NCBI RefSeq assembly: GCF_002836975.1
Contig: NZ_NIJK01000029.1
Span: 248,001 to 312,000, forward strand
Source of the DNA: Shewanella indica
GTDB taxonomy: Bacteria; Pseudomonadota; Gammaproteobacteria; Enterobacterales; Shewanellaceae
Direction of reading: 5' to 3'
DNA length: 64,000 bases
The notes beneath the pieces are model-generated. The model was not told the origin of the DNA and ran no database searches. It saw only the letters and a list, made by a program, of their open reading frames with translations. Of the stretch, positions 40,015 to 50,393 are shown in pieces. Within the stretch, counting starts at the first letter, position 1, and each line of letters begins with the position of its first letter. Both the position numbers and the translations under genes were made by a program.

Positions 40015-40542
40015 AGCAACAGGCTTCTTGGCCAGCTTACGTTGCAGGGTGCGGCGATGCATTCCCAACTGGCGGGCGGTGGCCGAGACATTGCCCTTAT
40101 TGGCATTGAGTACCTGCTGAATATATTCCCACTCCAAGCGCTTGGGGTGCAGCGGGGTTTCATCAGGCAAGGATGAAGCCGTATGGGGTTTAGGCTCGAC
40201 TTTGAGTGCCGCCAGCAGTGTCCGGGTGTCGGCCGGCTTGGCCAGGTAGTTATCGGCCCCCAGTTTCACCGCCTCCACCGCAGTGGCTATGCTGGCAAAA
40301 CCGGTGAGCAACACAATACAGGCCTTGGGCAGGCTGGCTCGCAGCGGTACTATCAGGCTAAGGCCGTTGCTTTGCGCCAATTTCATATCCAGCAGCACAT
40401 GGCTCGGCTGCCAGCTGCGGGCGCTGAGCAGTGCTTGGCTGGCATCTTCGGCATGGCAGCACTCAAAATCATGCCGCTGCATACGCCGTGTCAAAATGGC
40501 CGCCAGCGCCAAGTCATCTTCGACTATCAATAGCCGCTTCAT
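40012..40542 (-). CDS. RegA/PrrA/ActR-type redox response regulator
   Basis: 176 residues: receiver domain with phosphorylation Asp in HVLLDMKLA and Lys in YLAKPADT, a proline-containing linker, then a Fis-type helix-turn-helix (NVSATARQLGMHRRTLQRKL), very like RegA/PrrA C-termini. Such regulators control respiration genes by redox state. Start overlaps the kinase stop by four bases. Confidence 0.85.
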   Translation of the reverse strand: MKRLLIVEDDLALAAILTRRMQRHDFECCHAEDASQALLSARSWQPSHVLLDMKLAQSNGLSLIVPLRASLPKACIVLLTGFASIATAVEAVKLGADNYLAKPADTRTLLAALKVEPKPHTASSLPDETPLHPKRLEWEYIQQVLNANKGNVSATARQLGMHRRTLQRKLAKKPVA

Positions 40543-41831
40543 GCCGCATCTCCTTTAATGGCAGAAACCGGCAATAAGGGCAGACTGATACGCGCTTCAC
40601 AGCCCTGTGGGCCGTTGTGCAGCACCAGCTCGCCCCCCAGCTTCTCCAGACTGGCGTGACTCAAGAGCACGGCAACCCCCATACCTGTGCGGCTCGCCAC
40701 CGGCATCAGTCCAAGCTCACCCAAGAGATGGGCCTCTATGCCGCGGCCATAATCCTTGATGTTAATTTCAAGCCGAGTGTCACCGAGCGAATCGAAGCCA
40801 ATTTCAACCTTGGGCTCGCCTATATTGTTAAGGCTAGCCTTGGCAGCGTTATCCACCAGCGCCAGCAGCGCCGGCAATAGACTGGCATCTGTGATAATTT
40901 CACGTTCAGTCAGGCCAGCAGGCAGGGTGAGACTGAAATCCACCTCGGGCATCAACAGCATGAGTTGCTGGCGCATATTTTGCCCCAGTGCCGCCAATGT
41001 CACGGCCTGGCGGCGACGCTCACGAATCGATTCAGTGGCGCGGCGCAATTCATTGAGTGTGACTTCACAGCGGGACAACGCCTGATCCATTTGCACCTGC
41101 GCTTCGGCATCCAACCCCTCTTCCATGGCTTCATCCAGCAGTAATCTCAGGCTCGCCAGTGGCGTTGCCAACTGGTGTGCCATCTGCGCCGAAGCTGTGC
41201 CCAACGCCAGCAGCTGTTCCTGCCGCAGCTGATTTTCCCTCAGCCAACCGAGCTCGGTATCCTGGCGTCGCAGACGACGGCTTATCAGGGCGACACTGGT
41301 GGTCAACACCAGTGCCGACACCACAAAGTTGAGCCACATCCCCAGGAAGTGTGAACTCATATCCATACCCTGATGACGGATATGGCCTTCCGGCAAGCTT
41401 AAGATCATCAGGCTATAGGCCAGAGTCGACAACGCAGCCAGGCTCCAACTGCCCCAGGCGGGCAAGGTGACCGCCGCCAGCGCAATCGGCACCAGCAGCA
41501 GCGAAATAAAGGCATTGGTAGCACCACCGGAAAACCACAGCCAGGAGATCCAGAACAGGGTGTCCAGCAACAGGGCGATAAAGATACCGGCACTCTGACG
41601 ATAAAGAGGATGACGCAACCACAGGGTCAAGGCCAGGTAGGCACTTTCCAGCCCGAACACCCACCACAAGGGTTCAGGTTGCAGCGTCAGGCCAAAGGCG
41701 TCACTGCCGAGCAGGGTCAACCCCAATTGCAGCAGCAACCCCAAAACCCGCAGCAACGCCAGTTGATCGGCCGCCGCCAGGCCACCGGTTCGGCCAAATA
41801 AGCCAGTCATTCCCATTGGGGTACTTTTCAT
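40539..41831 (-). CDS. RegB/PrrB-type redox sensor histidine kinase
   Basis: 430 residues from the ATG at 41831 (an upstream TTG frame is less likely). Six hydrophobic segments in the first half carry GGATNAF, close to the RegB quinone-site heptapeptide GGxxNPF. The H-box is MAHQLATPLASL. A cysteine 36 residues after that His (ALSRCEVTL) occupies about the place of the RegB redox-active cysteine, and N and G boxes follow (VDNAAKASL, DYGRGIEAH). It should phosphorylate the adjacent RegA-like regulator in response to quinone state. Confidence 0.85.
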   Translation of the reverse strand: MKSTPMGMTGLFGRTGGLAAADQLALLRVLGLLLQLGLTLLGSDAFGLTLQPEPLWWVFGLESAYLALTLWLRHPLYRQSAGIFIALLLDTLFWISWLWFSGGATNAFISLLLVPIALAAVTLPAWGSWSLAALSTLAYSLMILSLPEGHIRHQGMDMSSHFLGMWLNFVVSALVLTTSVALISRRLRRQDTELGWLRENQLRQEQLLALGTASAQMAHQLATPLASLRLLLDEAMEEGLDAEAQVQMDQALSRCEVTLNELRRATESIRERRRQAVTLAALGQNMRQQLMLLMPEVDFSLTLPAGLTEREIITDASLLPALLALVDNAAKASLNNIGEPKVEIGFDSLGDTRLEINIKDYGRGIEAHLLGELGLMPVASRTGMGVAVLLSHASLEKLGGELVLHNGPQGCEARISLPLLPVSAIKGDAA

Positions 41832-42056
41832 CCGTTTATCATCCGAAAACCTGCAAAGGCATTGAATCGGCAGGTATACCAAGTTGGCTATGGCATTGCG
41901 AGGCTCTGGAATGTCAATGTCTGCCGTCGACGCCTCGGCACGGCCGCTTTACATCATTAACAAGGCTTCACATTTTAGGGGCTTTTCAAAGCCAAAGCAC
42001 TTGTTTACCCTGTGGATTCACCCTTTTTCATTCCTGAGAGGCTGCAGAACCCGCCG

Positions 42057-43949
42057 ATGACCACTTCCTCTTCCTTGCCGCTGATCCTGGCCGGCCCGAT
42101 ATTGCGCCACTGTGACCGGGACCATTTCACCCTCTGGTGGGTCAGCAGCAAACCGTTGAGCCCGCAATTAACGCTTAAGTTGAGTCACAAGTCGGCGCCC
42201 TTGCCGCTGAATGAAGAACAAGTGCACCGAGTACAACTAGGTAAACACGCCTGGCAGTATCTGCTGCATCTGGAAGTTCCCGGATTACTGCCCCAAGGGC
42301 AAGCCGTGGGTTATAGCTTGGAAGATGCCGATGGTCAGTCGCTGTTCGCCGATATCGAAGGTCTGTGTTATCCGGACAAATCCTCCCCCGAGCTGGTGCT
42401 GCAGCCCAGGCTGGATCGTTTGCTGCACGGCTCCTGTCGCAACCCGCACCATCACAGCGGTGATGCACTGGTGGCGGCCGATACTCTGCTGGAGCAGAAC
42501 AATGCCCCTGCCGAGCGCCCGGCGCTACTGATGCTGAGCGGCGATCAGCTCTATGTCGATGACGTGGCCGGCCCCACCCTGGTGGCCATTGCCCAGGTAA
42601 TCGAGCTGCTGGGACTAAAGCAGGAAAGCTTTAGTGACGCCCCACTCAAAGACTCGGCGCAGATAGATTATGGCCCTGACTCCCTCTACCAAAGGCCAAA
42701 ACAGCTCTTGCCCCGTACCCAGTATCCGGCCAAGACAGCACTTTGGCGCTGGTATATCAATCACCCCATATTCACCTCTTCGATGGCTGAAAACCATCTG
42801 CTGAGCTTCGCCGAAGTCACGGCCCTGTATCTTTTAATCTGGTCACCGGAACTGTGGCAGCAACTGGAACTGCCGCAACAGTTGCCCGGGCTGAACGGTA
42901 AACGGGCACAGGAGTGGCAGAACCAGTGGCAACACTTATTGGAGTTCAAGGCGGGCCTTGGCAAGGTTAGGCGCCTTTTGGCGCATCTGCCCACCTATAT
43001 GATTTTCGATGATCATGACATTACCGACGACTGGAACCTGACGGCCCGCTGGGAAGAGGCCGCCTATGGTCACGCCTTCTCCAAGCGCATCATAGGCAAT
43101 GCCTTGCTGGGGTACACCCTGTTTCAAGCTCTCGGCAATCAACCCAAGAGGTTTACCGACTTTTTCGAAGATCTGAGCGGCCTCTATCTGGCCGACAGCG
43201 AGCGCCAGGATGCCCTGATAGACAAGCTGCTCAAGTGTGAGAACTGGCACTACACCCTGGATACTCACCCCAGAATGGTAGTACTGGATACCCGTACCCG
43301 CCGCTGGCGCAGCGAATCCAACCTGGCCAAGCCTTCCGGACTGATGGACTGGGAGGCGCTGATGGATCTACAACAGGCGCTGCTGGGGCAGGATAAGGTC
43401 ATCATAGTTTCGGCGGCGCCGATTTTCGGGGTCAAGCTGATTGAGGCTGTGCAACGCACGGCCACTCTCATCGGTGCTTCGCTGCTGGTGGACGCCGAAA
43501 ACTGGATGGCACACCCCGGCGCCGCCAACGCCCTGCTGTCGATCTTCATGCACAGACGTACCCCGCAGGAGTTTGTGATCCTCTCCGGCGATGTGCATTA
43601 CTCCTTTGCCTATGACATAGGGATCCGCTTTCGCCGTGCCAGTCCCAACATCTACCAGATCACCGCCAGCGGCATCAAAAATCAGTTCCCGGAAAAGCTG
43701 CTGCCTGTGTTTGATAAGCTCAACGGTTGGCTCTATGGGCATTTCTCGCCGCTCAATCTGCTGACCAAACGCAAACGCATGTCGATCCGCGGCCGCCGCC
43801 CCAATGGAGCCCCCAGCAAGCGCCTGGTCAACCAAAGCGGTATCGGCCTTCTGGAACTGGCAGAAAACGGCGCCCCCAAGCGGATAGCCGTACTGCACGC
43901 CGATATGAGCCTGACCGAGTTTCAAGCCCCCAAAGACAGTCGCGACTGA
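42057..43949 (+). CDS. PhoD-like metallophosphoesterase
   Basis: 630 residues from the ATG at 42057 (a GTG at 42012 adds 15 residues; neither has a strong ribosome site). Metallophosphatase motifs: HGSCRNPHHHSGD, MLSGDQLYVDD, IFDDHDITDDWN and VILSGDVHYSF, as in PhoD-like phosphatases. No signal peptide or Tat motif is visible, so cytoplasmic action is likely, unlike Bacillus PhoD. Stand-alone gene, divergent from regB. Substrate unknown. Confidence 0.8.
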   Translation: MTTSSSLPLILAGPILRHCDRDHFTLWWVSSKPLSPQLTLKLSHKSAPLPLNEEQVHRVQLGKHAWQYLLHLEVPGLLPQGQAVGYSLEDADGQSLFADIEGLCYPDKSSPELVLQPRLDRLLHGSCRNPHHHSGDALVAADTLLEQNNAPAERPALLMLSGDQLYVDDVAGPTLVAIAQVIELLGLKQESFSDAPLKDSAQIDYGPDSLYQRPKQLLPRTQYPAKTALWRWYINHPIFTSSMAENHLLSFAEVTALYLLIWSPELWQQLELPQQLPGLNGKRAQEWQNQWQHLLEFKAGLGKVRRLLAHLPTYMIFDDHDITDDWNLTARWEEAAYGHAFSKRIIGNALLGYTLFQALGNQPKRFTDFFEDLSGLYLADSERQDALIDKLLKCENWHYTLDTHPRMVVLDTRTRRWRSESNLAKPSGLMDWEALMDLQQALLGQDKVIIVSAAPIFGVKLIEAVQRTATLIGASLLVDAENWMAHPGAANALLSIFMHRRTPQEFVILSGDVHYSFAYDIGIRFRRASPNIYQITASGIKNQFPEKLLPVFDKLNGWLYGHFSPLNLLTKRKRMSIRGRRPNGAPSKRLVNQSGIGLLELAENGAPKRIAVLHADMSLTEFQAPKDSRD

Positions 43950-43980
43950 ATCCCGGGGAGCGGATTTTGATCTGCCCGGC

Positions 43981-44008
43981 TTGGTGACAAGCCGGCTCAG
44001 GTTATAAT
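43981..44008 (+). promoter_or_regulatory. Candidate promoter of the AraC-family gene
   Basis: A perfect -10 hexamer TATAAT at 44003-44008, with TTGGTG at 43981-43986 as a weak -35 and 16 bp between. A transcript from here would have a leader of about 20 nt before the ATG at 44038, which has no clear Shine-Dalgarno. Confidence 0.45.
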
Positions 44009-44037
44009 GCAGGCATTCATCCCGGCTCAGACTCACG

Positions 44038-44940
44038 ATGCAATACCGACATATAGACTCATCCAGACATCTAGAACTGCGCGAATTTTATATAGATAGC
44101 GTGCTTTTGGTGCGTCTGTACTCGGGTCGTGGCTGGGTCAGTATCAATGGTGAACGACTGAACGTAAACCAGGATACTCTGCTGATCATTCCCCGTTTTG
44201 CCCACATCTCCTGTCATATAGAAGCGGCGCAGCAACCGCTGACGCTACAAACGCTGACGCTGGATGAAGCTTTGCTGGAAGAGTTGGCCGTCGACTATCT
44301 GCCGGGCCAATGTCAGACAGATGGTCACTATCGCCGCTACGCCCTGAGTACGCCGGATGCCGCCAGAGACAACTTTGAACTGCTGCGGCTCACCCATGAA
44401 CTGGTAAACCCAACCCCCCAGGCCCCCTGTCTGCTACGCCAATGTCAGTATTTTATCCTCAAGGCGATACTGGCCGCCGGAGTCGATCTGTTCAATACCC
44501 TCAGAGTCAAATATGACGAACCCAGGGAAAGAGCGCTGGCACGCCTGATCATGACAGATCCCGGTCATAAATGGACCCTGGAACAAGTCGCCGCCCGTCT
44601 GTATACCAGCCCGGCCACACTCAGGCGTCACTTGCAACAGGAAGGCTACAGTTTCAGTAAGTTATTGCTGGAAGTGCGCATGGGGGTGGCTCTCAACTAT
44701 TTGACCTTCACCGACTTCCCGGTCAGCCGGGTCAGCAAGCTGTCCGGGTTTCACAGCCCGGCCTATTTCTGCGACAAGTTCAAGCAGCATCAGGGAATGA
44801 CACCGCTGCAGTTTCGCAGTCATTCCCGCAGCGGCAACGACATTCTGGCGCTGTTTGCCCTCAAGGATAGCGGCTCACCTGGGCACAGACGTCCATCACT
44901 GGTGCTGGCGGAACCTCCGGAAACAACAACTGCGAAATAA
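44038..44940 (+). CDS. AraC-family regulator next to urease (UreR-like candidate)
   Basis: 300 residues: an N-terminal beta-rich ligand domain and a C-terminal double helix-turn-helix (WTLEQVAARLYTSPATLRRH, then ending GMTPLQFRSHS). The gene lies 182 bp upstream of ureD and on the same strand. In Proteus, UreR, an AraC protein of similar length, activates urease in response to urea. That role is inference from position and family. The N-terminal motif set is not otherwise recognised. Confidence 0.8.
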   Translation: MQYRHIDSSRHLELREFYIDSVLLVRLYSGRGWVSINGERLNVNQDTLLIIPRFAHISCHIEAAQQPLTLQTLTLDEALLEELAVDYLPGQCQTDGHYRRYALSTPDAARDNFELLRLTHELVNPTPQAPCLLRQCQYFILKAILAAGVDLFNTLRVKYDEPRERALARLIMTDPGHKWTLEQVAARLYTSPATLRRHLQQEGYSFSKLLLEVRMGVALNYLTFTDFPVSRVSKLSGFHSPAYFCDKFKQHQGMTPLQFRSHSRSGNDILALFALKDSGSPGHRRPSLVLAEPPETTTAK

Positions 44941-45122
44941 AATGAGCAGATAACGAAATGAATTCGCTTGGGCGACTCTTGTCGCCATGCTTGACAACTC
45001 CTATGATCTCCGGCGTCCGTCGACCTTTCTCTCTTCGCCCTACCGCTTAGTTTTCTGCGGTGCATCCAGGGCGTGGTCGACGCCGAACTGATCGAAATCG
45101 AGTCCAACTTTCAAACAACTAG

Positions 45123-46001
45123 ATGCCTTTTGACAATTCCTGGGCAGGGGTAAGTGTGTCTGTAATTCCTATAACGCATGCCAACTGGCGTGCCCGACTC
45201 TATCTGCGCTATGGCCCCAGACGGGGGCAAACCCGGCTGCTGCAAAGGGAACAATTTGGTCCCTTGCTGGTGCAACGCCCGTTTCAGGCCGAAGCCGGGG
45301 TCTGCCACACCTATCTATTACATCCACCGGGCGGTGTAGTCGGCGGCGACCAGCTGCAAATTATTATCGCCGCCGACAGCGGTGCCCACAGCCTGGTAAC
45401 CACTCCGGGCGCCGGTAAGTTTTACCGTAGCGGCGGCCAATATGCGGCTCAGCAACTGCAACTGCAAGTGGCCGATGGCGCCCTGCTGGAATGGCTGCCC
45501 CAGGAAACCCTGTTTTTCCCCGGTGCCTGTGCCCGCCTGGAAACCCGCATAGAGCTGGTCACAGGTGCACGCTTCATCGGCTGGGAGATGCTCTGCTTCG
45601 GTCGCCCTGTGCTCAAGGAATGCTTCAGCCATGGCGATATTCGCGGCCGCAGCCAAATTTATCTGGATGGCGAGCTGCGCCTGTCCGAAGGCCTGTTTCT
45701 GCAGCAGGCCGGCAACCCAGAGCAGTTGGCGGGATTGCAAACCTATCCCATGCAGGGCAACTGCTACGTTTTCCCCGCCGATGCGCAGTTGCTGGCGTTG
45801 GTACGCCAGGCATTGACGACCTTCGCCGCAGGCACAAACGACTTTGAATACGGTGCCACCCTGGTAGACGGCATTCTTTGTATCCGTTTGCTGGGACACC
45901 AAACCGAAGTGCTGATGACGGCCTTGATTGCCGTCTGGCAACAGATCCACCAACACTGGCACGGACGTCTGCCGCAGCCGCCAAGGATTTGGGCGACCTG
46001 A
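45123..46001 (+). CDS. ureD: Urease accessory protein UreD
   Basis: 292 residues with family stretches HPPGGVVGGDQL, TTPGAGKFYRS and WLPQETLFF. UreD holds the urease apoprotein and with UreF and UreG delivers nickel to the active site. The ATG at 45123 has no clear ribosome site; a GTG at 45156 behind AGGGGT may be the true start, giving 281 residues. First gene of ureDABCEFG. Confidence 0.92.
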   Translation: MPFDNSWAGVSVSVIPITHANWRARLYLRYGPRRGQTRLLQREQFGPLLVQRPFQAEAGVCHTYLLHPPGGVVGGDQLQIIIAADSGAHSLVTTPGAGKFYRSGGQYAAQQLQLQVADGALLEWLPQETLFFPGACARLETRIELVTGARFIGWEMLCFGRPVLKECFSHGDIRGRSQIYLDGELRLSEGLFLQQAGNPEQLAGLQTYPMQGNCYVFPADAQLLALVRQALTTFAAGTNDFEYGATLVDGILCIRLLGHQTEVLMTALIAVWQQIHQHWHGRLPQPPRIWAT

Positions 46002-46016
46002 TAGCGAGACCAGAAG

Positions 46017-46319
46017 ATGGAATTGACCCCAAGAGAAAAAGACAAACTGTTGTTGTTCACCGCCGGGCTGGTGGCTGAACGTCGCCGGGCCCGAGGCCTG
46101 AAGCTGAACTACCCGGAAGCGGTAGCCCTGATCTCCTGTGAAATCATGGAGCGGGCCCGCGACGGCAAGACGGTGGCCGAATTGATGAACTACGGCCGCA
46201 CCATACTCAGTGCCGAGGATGTGATGGAGGGCGTCCCTGAGATGATCAGCGACATTCAGGTGGAATGCACCTTCCCCGACGGCACCAAGTTGGTGTCGAT
46301 CCACGAACCGATAATCTGA
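46017..46319 (+). CDS. ureA: Urease gamma subunit
   Basis: 100 residues, exact family size, beginning [20 protein letters not shown]. Small structural subunit of the cytoplasmic (alpha-beta-gamma)3 urease. 15 bases after ureD. Confidence 0.98.
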   Translation: MELTPREKDKLLLFTAGLVAERRRARGLKLNYPEAVALISCEIMERARDGKTVAELMNYGRTILSAEDVMEGVPEMISDIQVECTFPDGTKLVSIHEPII

Positions 46320-46332
46320 TTGGAGGCAGCGG

Positions 46333-46653
46333 ATGATCCCGGGCGAATACCGCCTCAATGAGGCACTGGGCGACATTGAAATCAACACTGACCTGCCCAA
46401 GTTGAAAATTTCGGTGGCTAATCTGGGTGACAGGCCAATTCAGGTCGGCTCGCATTTCCACTTTTACGAGGTCAACCCCCAACTGGCGTTCGAGCGCGAG
46501 CAAACCAAGGGGTTAAGGCTAAATATTCCGGCCGGCATGGCAATCCGTTTCGAGCCCGGCCAGCAAAGAACCGTGGAGCTGGTGCCCTTTGGCGGTCGCC
46601 GGACCATTTATGGTTTTCGCGGCGCTATTATGGGCGCACTGGAGGCAAAATGA
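46333..46653 (+). CDS. ureB: Urease beta subunit
   Basis: 106 residues with [20 protein letters not shown] and [11 protein letters not shown], all typical of UreB. GGAGG precedes the ATG. The stop overlaps the ureC start by four bases. Confidence 0.98.
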   Translation: MIPGEYRLNEALGDIEINTDLPKLKISVANLGDRPIQVGSHFHFYEVNPQLAFEREQTKGLRLNIPAGMAIRFEPGQQRTVELVPFGGRRTIYGFRGAIMGALEAK

Positions 46654-48353
46654 GCAAGTTATCACGACGGGCCTACGCCGACATGTATGGCCCAACTAAG
46701 GGCGACCGGGTACGGCTGGCCGACACTGAGCTCTTCCTCGAAGTAGAGCAGGATTACTGCCGTTACGGCGAAGAGGTCAAGTTTGGTGGCGGCAAGGTGA
46801 TCCGCGATGGCATGGGCCAGAGCCAGGCACTGGCGGCCGACTGTGTCGACTTGGTGATCACCAACGCCCTGATCTTGGATTACTGGGGCATAGTCAAGGC
46901 AGACATAGGCATTAAAGACGGCCGCATTCAGGCCATAGGCAAGGCCGGTAACCCAGATGTGCAGGATGGTGTCAACATAGTAGTTGGCCCGGCAACCGAA
47001 GTGGTGGCCGGTGAAGGCAAGCTGGTCACCGCCGGAGGGGTGGATACCCATATCCACTTTATCTGCCCACAACAGGCCGAAGAAGGTCTGGTCAGTGGCG
47101 TCACCACTTTTATCGGTGGCGGCACAGGGCCTGTGGCCGGCAGTAACGCCACCACAGTCACTCCGGGGATCTGGAACATGCACCGGATGCTGGAAGCCGT
47201 GGACTCACTGCCAATCAACATAGGCCTGTTCGCCAAGGGCAATGTCAGCAATAAGGAAGCACTGCGGGAACAGATAGCGGCCGGAGCCATGGGTTTCAAG
47301 ATCCACGAGGACTGGGGGGCTACACCAGCCGCCATAGATCATTGCCTGCAGGTGGCCGATGAGATGGATGTGCAGGTAGCCATTCACTCGGACACACTCA
47401 ACGAAGCCGGTTTCTATGAAGAAACCATTAAGGCGATCGATGGCCGGGTCATTCATGTGTTTCACACCGAAGGCGCCGGTGGCGGCCATGCCCCGGATGT
47501 GATCAAGTCAGTAGGAGAAGCCAATATTCTGCCGGCCTCCACCAATCCCACCATGCCTTACACAGTCAACACTGTGGATGAGCACTTGGATATGCTGATG
47601 GTCTGTCATCACCTGGATCCGGCCATTCCCGAAGATGTAGCCTTTGCCGAGTCGCGCATTCGCCGTGAGACCATAGCCGCCGAGGACATACTGCATGATC
47701 TCGGAGCCATCTCAGTGATGTCCTCCGACTCCCAGGCCATGGGCCGGGTCGGGGAAGTGATAATGCGTACCTGGCAATGTGCCCACAAGATGAAGCTGCA
47801 GCGCGGGCCTCTGACGGGAGACACGGAGCACAACGATAACCAACGCATTAAGCGCTATCTGGCCAAGTACACCATCAACCCGGCGATCGCCCATGGCATA
47901 GCCCATGAGGTGGGTTCGATAGAGCCGGGCAAACTGGCCGATATCGTGCTCTGGGATCCGGCATTTTTCGGGGTTAAACCCGCACTGGTGCTCAAGTGTG
48001 GCCTGACCGCTTACGCCCCTATGGGCGACATCAATGCGGCCATCCCCACTCCGCAACCCGTGCACTATCGCCCCATGTATGCCTGTTTTGGCCAGGCGCT
48101 GCACAGCAGCTCCATGCTGTTTCTGTCCAAAGCGGCCATCGCAGCGGATATCCCAGGTAAGTTGGGGCTCAAGAGTCGCATAGGTGAAGTGAGGGGCTGT
48201 CGCAACATAAGTAAAAAACAGATGCTGCATAACGACTATACCCCGGAGATCCAACTGGACTCCCAAACCTATGAAGTCAAGGCCGATGGTATGCCGCTGG
48301 TGTGTGAACCGGCCACTGAGTTGCCCATGACCCAGCGCTACTTCCTGTTCTGA
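46650..48353 (+). CDS. ureC: Urease alpha (catalytic) subunit
   Basis: 567 residues, numbering identical to the Klebsiella enzyme. Nickel ligands and catalytic residues are all in place: His134 and His136 (DTHIHF), carbamylated Lys217 (GFKIHEDWG), His246, His272, Cys319-His320 in the mobile flap (CHHLD), and Asp360. It hydrolyses urea to ammonia and carbamate. All key residues are intact, so an active enzyme is expected. Confidence 0.99.
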   Translation: MSKLSRRAYADMYGPTKGDRVRLADTELFLEVEQDYCRYGEEVKFGGGKVIRDGMGQSQALAADCVDLVITNALILDYWGIVKADIGIKDGRIQAIGKAGNPDVQDGVNIVVGPATEVVAGEGKLVTAGGVDTHIHFICPQQAEEGLVSGVTTFIGGGTGPVAGSNATTVTPGIWNMHRMLEAVDSLPINIGLFAKGNVSNKEALREQIAAGAMGFKIHEDWGATPAAIDHCLQVADEMDVQVAIHSDTLNEAGFYEETIKAIDGRVIHVFHTEGAGGGHAPDVIKSVGEANILPASTNPTMPYTVNTVDEHLDMLMVCHHLDPAIPEDVAFAESRIRRETIAAEDILHDLGAISVMSSDSQAMGRVGEVIMRTWQCAHKMKLQRGPLTGDTEHNDNQRIKRYLAKYTINPAIAHGIAHEVGSIEPGKLADIVLWDPAFFGVKPALVLKCGLTAYAPMGDINAAIPTPQPVHYRPMYACFGQALHSSSMLFLSKAAIAADIPGKLGLKSRIGEVRGCRNISKKQMLHNDYTPEIQLDSQTYEVKADGMPLVCEPATELPMTQRYFLF

Positions 48354-48388
48354 TATACAGGCCTTGAAACCAAGAGGAGCAAGTTTAG

Positions 48389-48919
48389 ATGATCTATTTC
48401 TGTCAACGCCTGGAAGCCGATGAATGCCAACAGCTCCCGACACTGCAGCTGTGGCTGTCGATGGATGAGCGGGTTCGCAGCCGCCAAAGAGTGACCTTGA
48501 GTGACGGCAGCGAAGCCGGATTGTTTCTGCCACGCAGTACTGTCCTCAAAGAAGGCGATATTCTCAAGGCAGAAACGGGCGAGTTGGCCAAGGTTTGTGC
48601 CAAGACCGAGAACCTGTCCGTGGTCAGCAGTTCAGACCCACTGCTGCTGGCTCGTGCCTGCTATCACCTGGGGAATAGTCATGTGCCGCTGCAGATAACC
48701 CAAGGCCAATGCTGTTACCTGCACGATCATGTTCTGGACGAGATGATTAAGGGACTCGGACTCACGGTCAGCTATCGCCAGGACAAGTTCCAACCCGAGG
48801 CGGGAGCCTATGGTGGCAGTGCCCACGGCCATAATCACGGCCATAATCACTCCCATGCTCACGACCACAATCACGGCCATAGTCACGGACATGGTCACGA
48901 CCACAGCCATGAGCACTAA
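48389..48919 (+). CDS. ureE: Urease nickel chaperone UreE with histidine-rich tail
   Basis: 176 residues: N-terminal beta domain, a metal-binding domain, then a C-terminal tail (from about residue 146) made almost entirely of His alternating with Gly, Asn, Ser and Asp. This tail stores or buffers nickel in species such as Klebsiella. GAGGAG precedes the ATG. Its last codons overlap the ureF start by 11 bp. Confidence 0.96.
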   Translation: MIYFCQRLEADECQQLPTLQLWLSMDERVRSRQRVTLSDGSEAGLFLPRSTVLKEGDILKAETGELAKVCAKTENLSVVSSSDPLLLARACYHLGNSHVPLQITQGQCCYLHDHVLDEMIKGLGLTVSYRQDKFQPEAGAYGGSAHGHNHGHNHSHAHDHNHGHSHGHGHDHSHEH

Positions 48920-49652
48920 TATCAACCCAGGCCGGGTTCCAGCCCATGGGCAGCTGGGCCTTGAGCCTCAGACCAAGGCACCCGGCGAGCTTGGCCGCTT
49001 GCGCCTCTATCAGTTGGTGAGTCCGTCTCTGCCTGTGGGGGGCTTTACCTATTCCCAAGGACTGGAGTGGGCCATAGAGCGGGGCTGGGTCAAAGACCCT
49101 GTCACCCTGGGACACTGGCTGCAAAACCAACTTAAAGACAGCCTGGCCACCTTGGAGCTGCCCTTGCTGATGCGTCTGTGCCAGGCGCTGGCGCAAGAAC
49201 ACATCTCTGCGGCGAGCGACTATTGCCGATTACTGCTGGCCAGTCGCGAAACCGCAGAACTAAGGCAGGAAGAACGCCAGCGCGGTCAGGCCTTTGCCAA
49301 ACTGCTGCCACAGCTGGGGATCCCACTTGCGCCCGAGGAGCGGGAGCTGGTGCTGCAAACCCAACTGGCGGCCTTTGCCCTCGCAGCCAAACACTGGCAA
49401 CTGCCGACATATGAACTGTGTGAAGCCTATTGCTGGAGCTGGCTCGAAAATGCCGTCACTGCCGGCGTCAAGCTGATCCCCCTGGGACAGAGTGCCGGTC
49501 AGCAGCTGTTGCTGCAACTGAGCGCCGAGATCCCCGAGGCGCTGCAAAAGGCGCAAGACTGGCCCGAAGCCGATATCGGCAGTTATACCCCGGCACTGGC
49601 CATTGCCAGTGCCCGCCATGAAACCCAATACACCCGACTGTTTCGTTCATGA
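48909..49652 (+). CDS. ureF: Urease accessory protein UreF
   Basis: 247 residues from the ATG at 48909, which overlaps the ureE stop by 11 bp. An upstream frame through the His-tail coding region is a shadow. Core stretches [19 protein letters not shown] and ESR-like helices fit UreF, which scaffolds UreD and UreG in the activation complex. Confidence 0.93.
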   Translation: MSTNINPGRVPAHGQLGLEPQTKAPGELGRLRLYQLVSPSLPVGGFTYSQGLEWAIERGWVKDPVTLGHWLQNQLKDSLATLELPLLMRLCQALAQEHISAASDYCRLLLASRETAELRQEERQRGQAFAKLLPQLGIPLAPEERELVLQTQLAAFALAAKHWQLPTYELCEAYCWSWLENAVTAGVKLIPLGQSAGQQLLLQLSAEIPEALQKAQDWPEADIGSYTPALAIASARHETQYTRLFRS

Positions 49653-50281
49653 GAGAAAATATGCAAACAACCAAACAACCTTTGCGCATAGGCGTTGGCG
49701 GCCCCGTTGGTTCGGGCAAGACAGCACTGTTGGAAGTTCTGTGCAAGGCGATGCGTGACAACTACAACCTGGCCGTGGTCACCAACGATATCTATACCCA
49801 GGAAGACGCCAAAATTCTCACCCGCGCCGAGGCCTTGAGCGCCGACCGCATCATAGGCGTGGAAACCGGTGGCTGCCCCCATACGGCAATTCGCGAAGAC
49901 GCCTCTATGAATCTCGCGGCAGTGGAAGAACTGACGGCGCGCCATCCCGGCCTGGATCTGGTCTTTGTCGAGAGTGGCGGCGACAACCTCAGTGCCACCT
50001 TCAGCCCGGAACTGGCAGATCTGACCATCTATGTAATAGATGTGGCCGAGGGCGAGAAGATCCCCCGTAAGGGCGGCCCTGGCATTACCCGCTCCGATCT
50101 GCTGGTGATCAACAAGATAGATTTGGCGCCCTATGTCGGTGCCTCGCTGGAAGTGATGGCCGAAGATACCACCAGAATGCGCCCCAACAAGCCTTGGGTA
50201 TTTAGCAACCTCAAGCAGGGGCAAGGGGTGGCTGAAATCATCGACTTTATTGTCACCCAAGGCATGCTGGATCAGCACTGA
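49649..50281 (+). CDS. ureG: Urease GTPase UreG
   Basis: 210 residues. P-loop [11 protein letters not shown] at 15-25, [22 protein letters not shown] (the metal-binding CPH), and a guanine-specificity motif NKID. It drives nickel insertion by GTP hydrolysis. The ATG at 49649 overlaps the ureF stop by four bases; an in-frame ATG four codons later is a possible start. Confidence 0.98.
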   Translation: MRENMQTTKQPLRIGVGGPVGSGKTALLEVLCKAMRDNYNLAVVTNDIYTQEDAKILTRAEALSADRIIGVETGGCPHTAIREDASMNLAAVEELTARHPGLDLVFVESGGDNLSATFSPELADLTIYVIDVAEGEKIPRKGGPGITRSDLLVINKIDLAPYVGASLEVMAEDTTRMRPNKPWVFSNLKQGQGVAEIIDFIVTQGMLDQH

Positions 50282-50288
50282 GCCAGAG

Positions 50289-50320
50289 CAGTGCCTGCCA
50301 CCTGGGCAGGCACTGTTTTT
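50289..50320 (+). terminator. Terminator of the urease operon
   Basis: The perfect 11-bp stem CAGTGCCTGCC/GGCAGGCACTG is followed by five T residues. Confidence 0.92.
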
Positions 50321-50393
50321 GATATCCAGTCCATTAGGTGGCACACCGACCGACTTGTGGCATACTCAGGCGAAACCACCTTGGGAGCCTAAG

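Noticed and set aside
44985..45122. Possible fragment of a coding gene upstream of ureD
   Set aside because: One frame reads smoothly for about 25 codons but matches no family I recognise and lacks a start.
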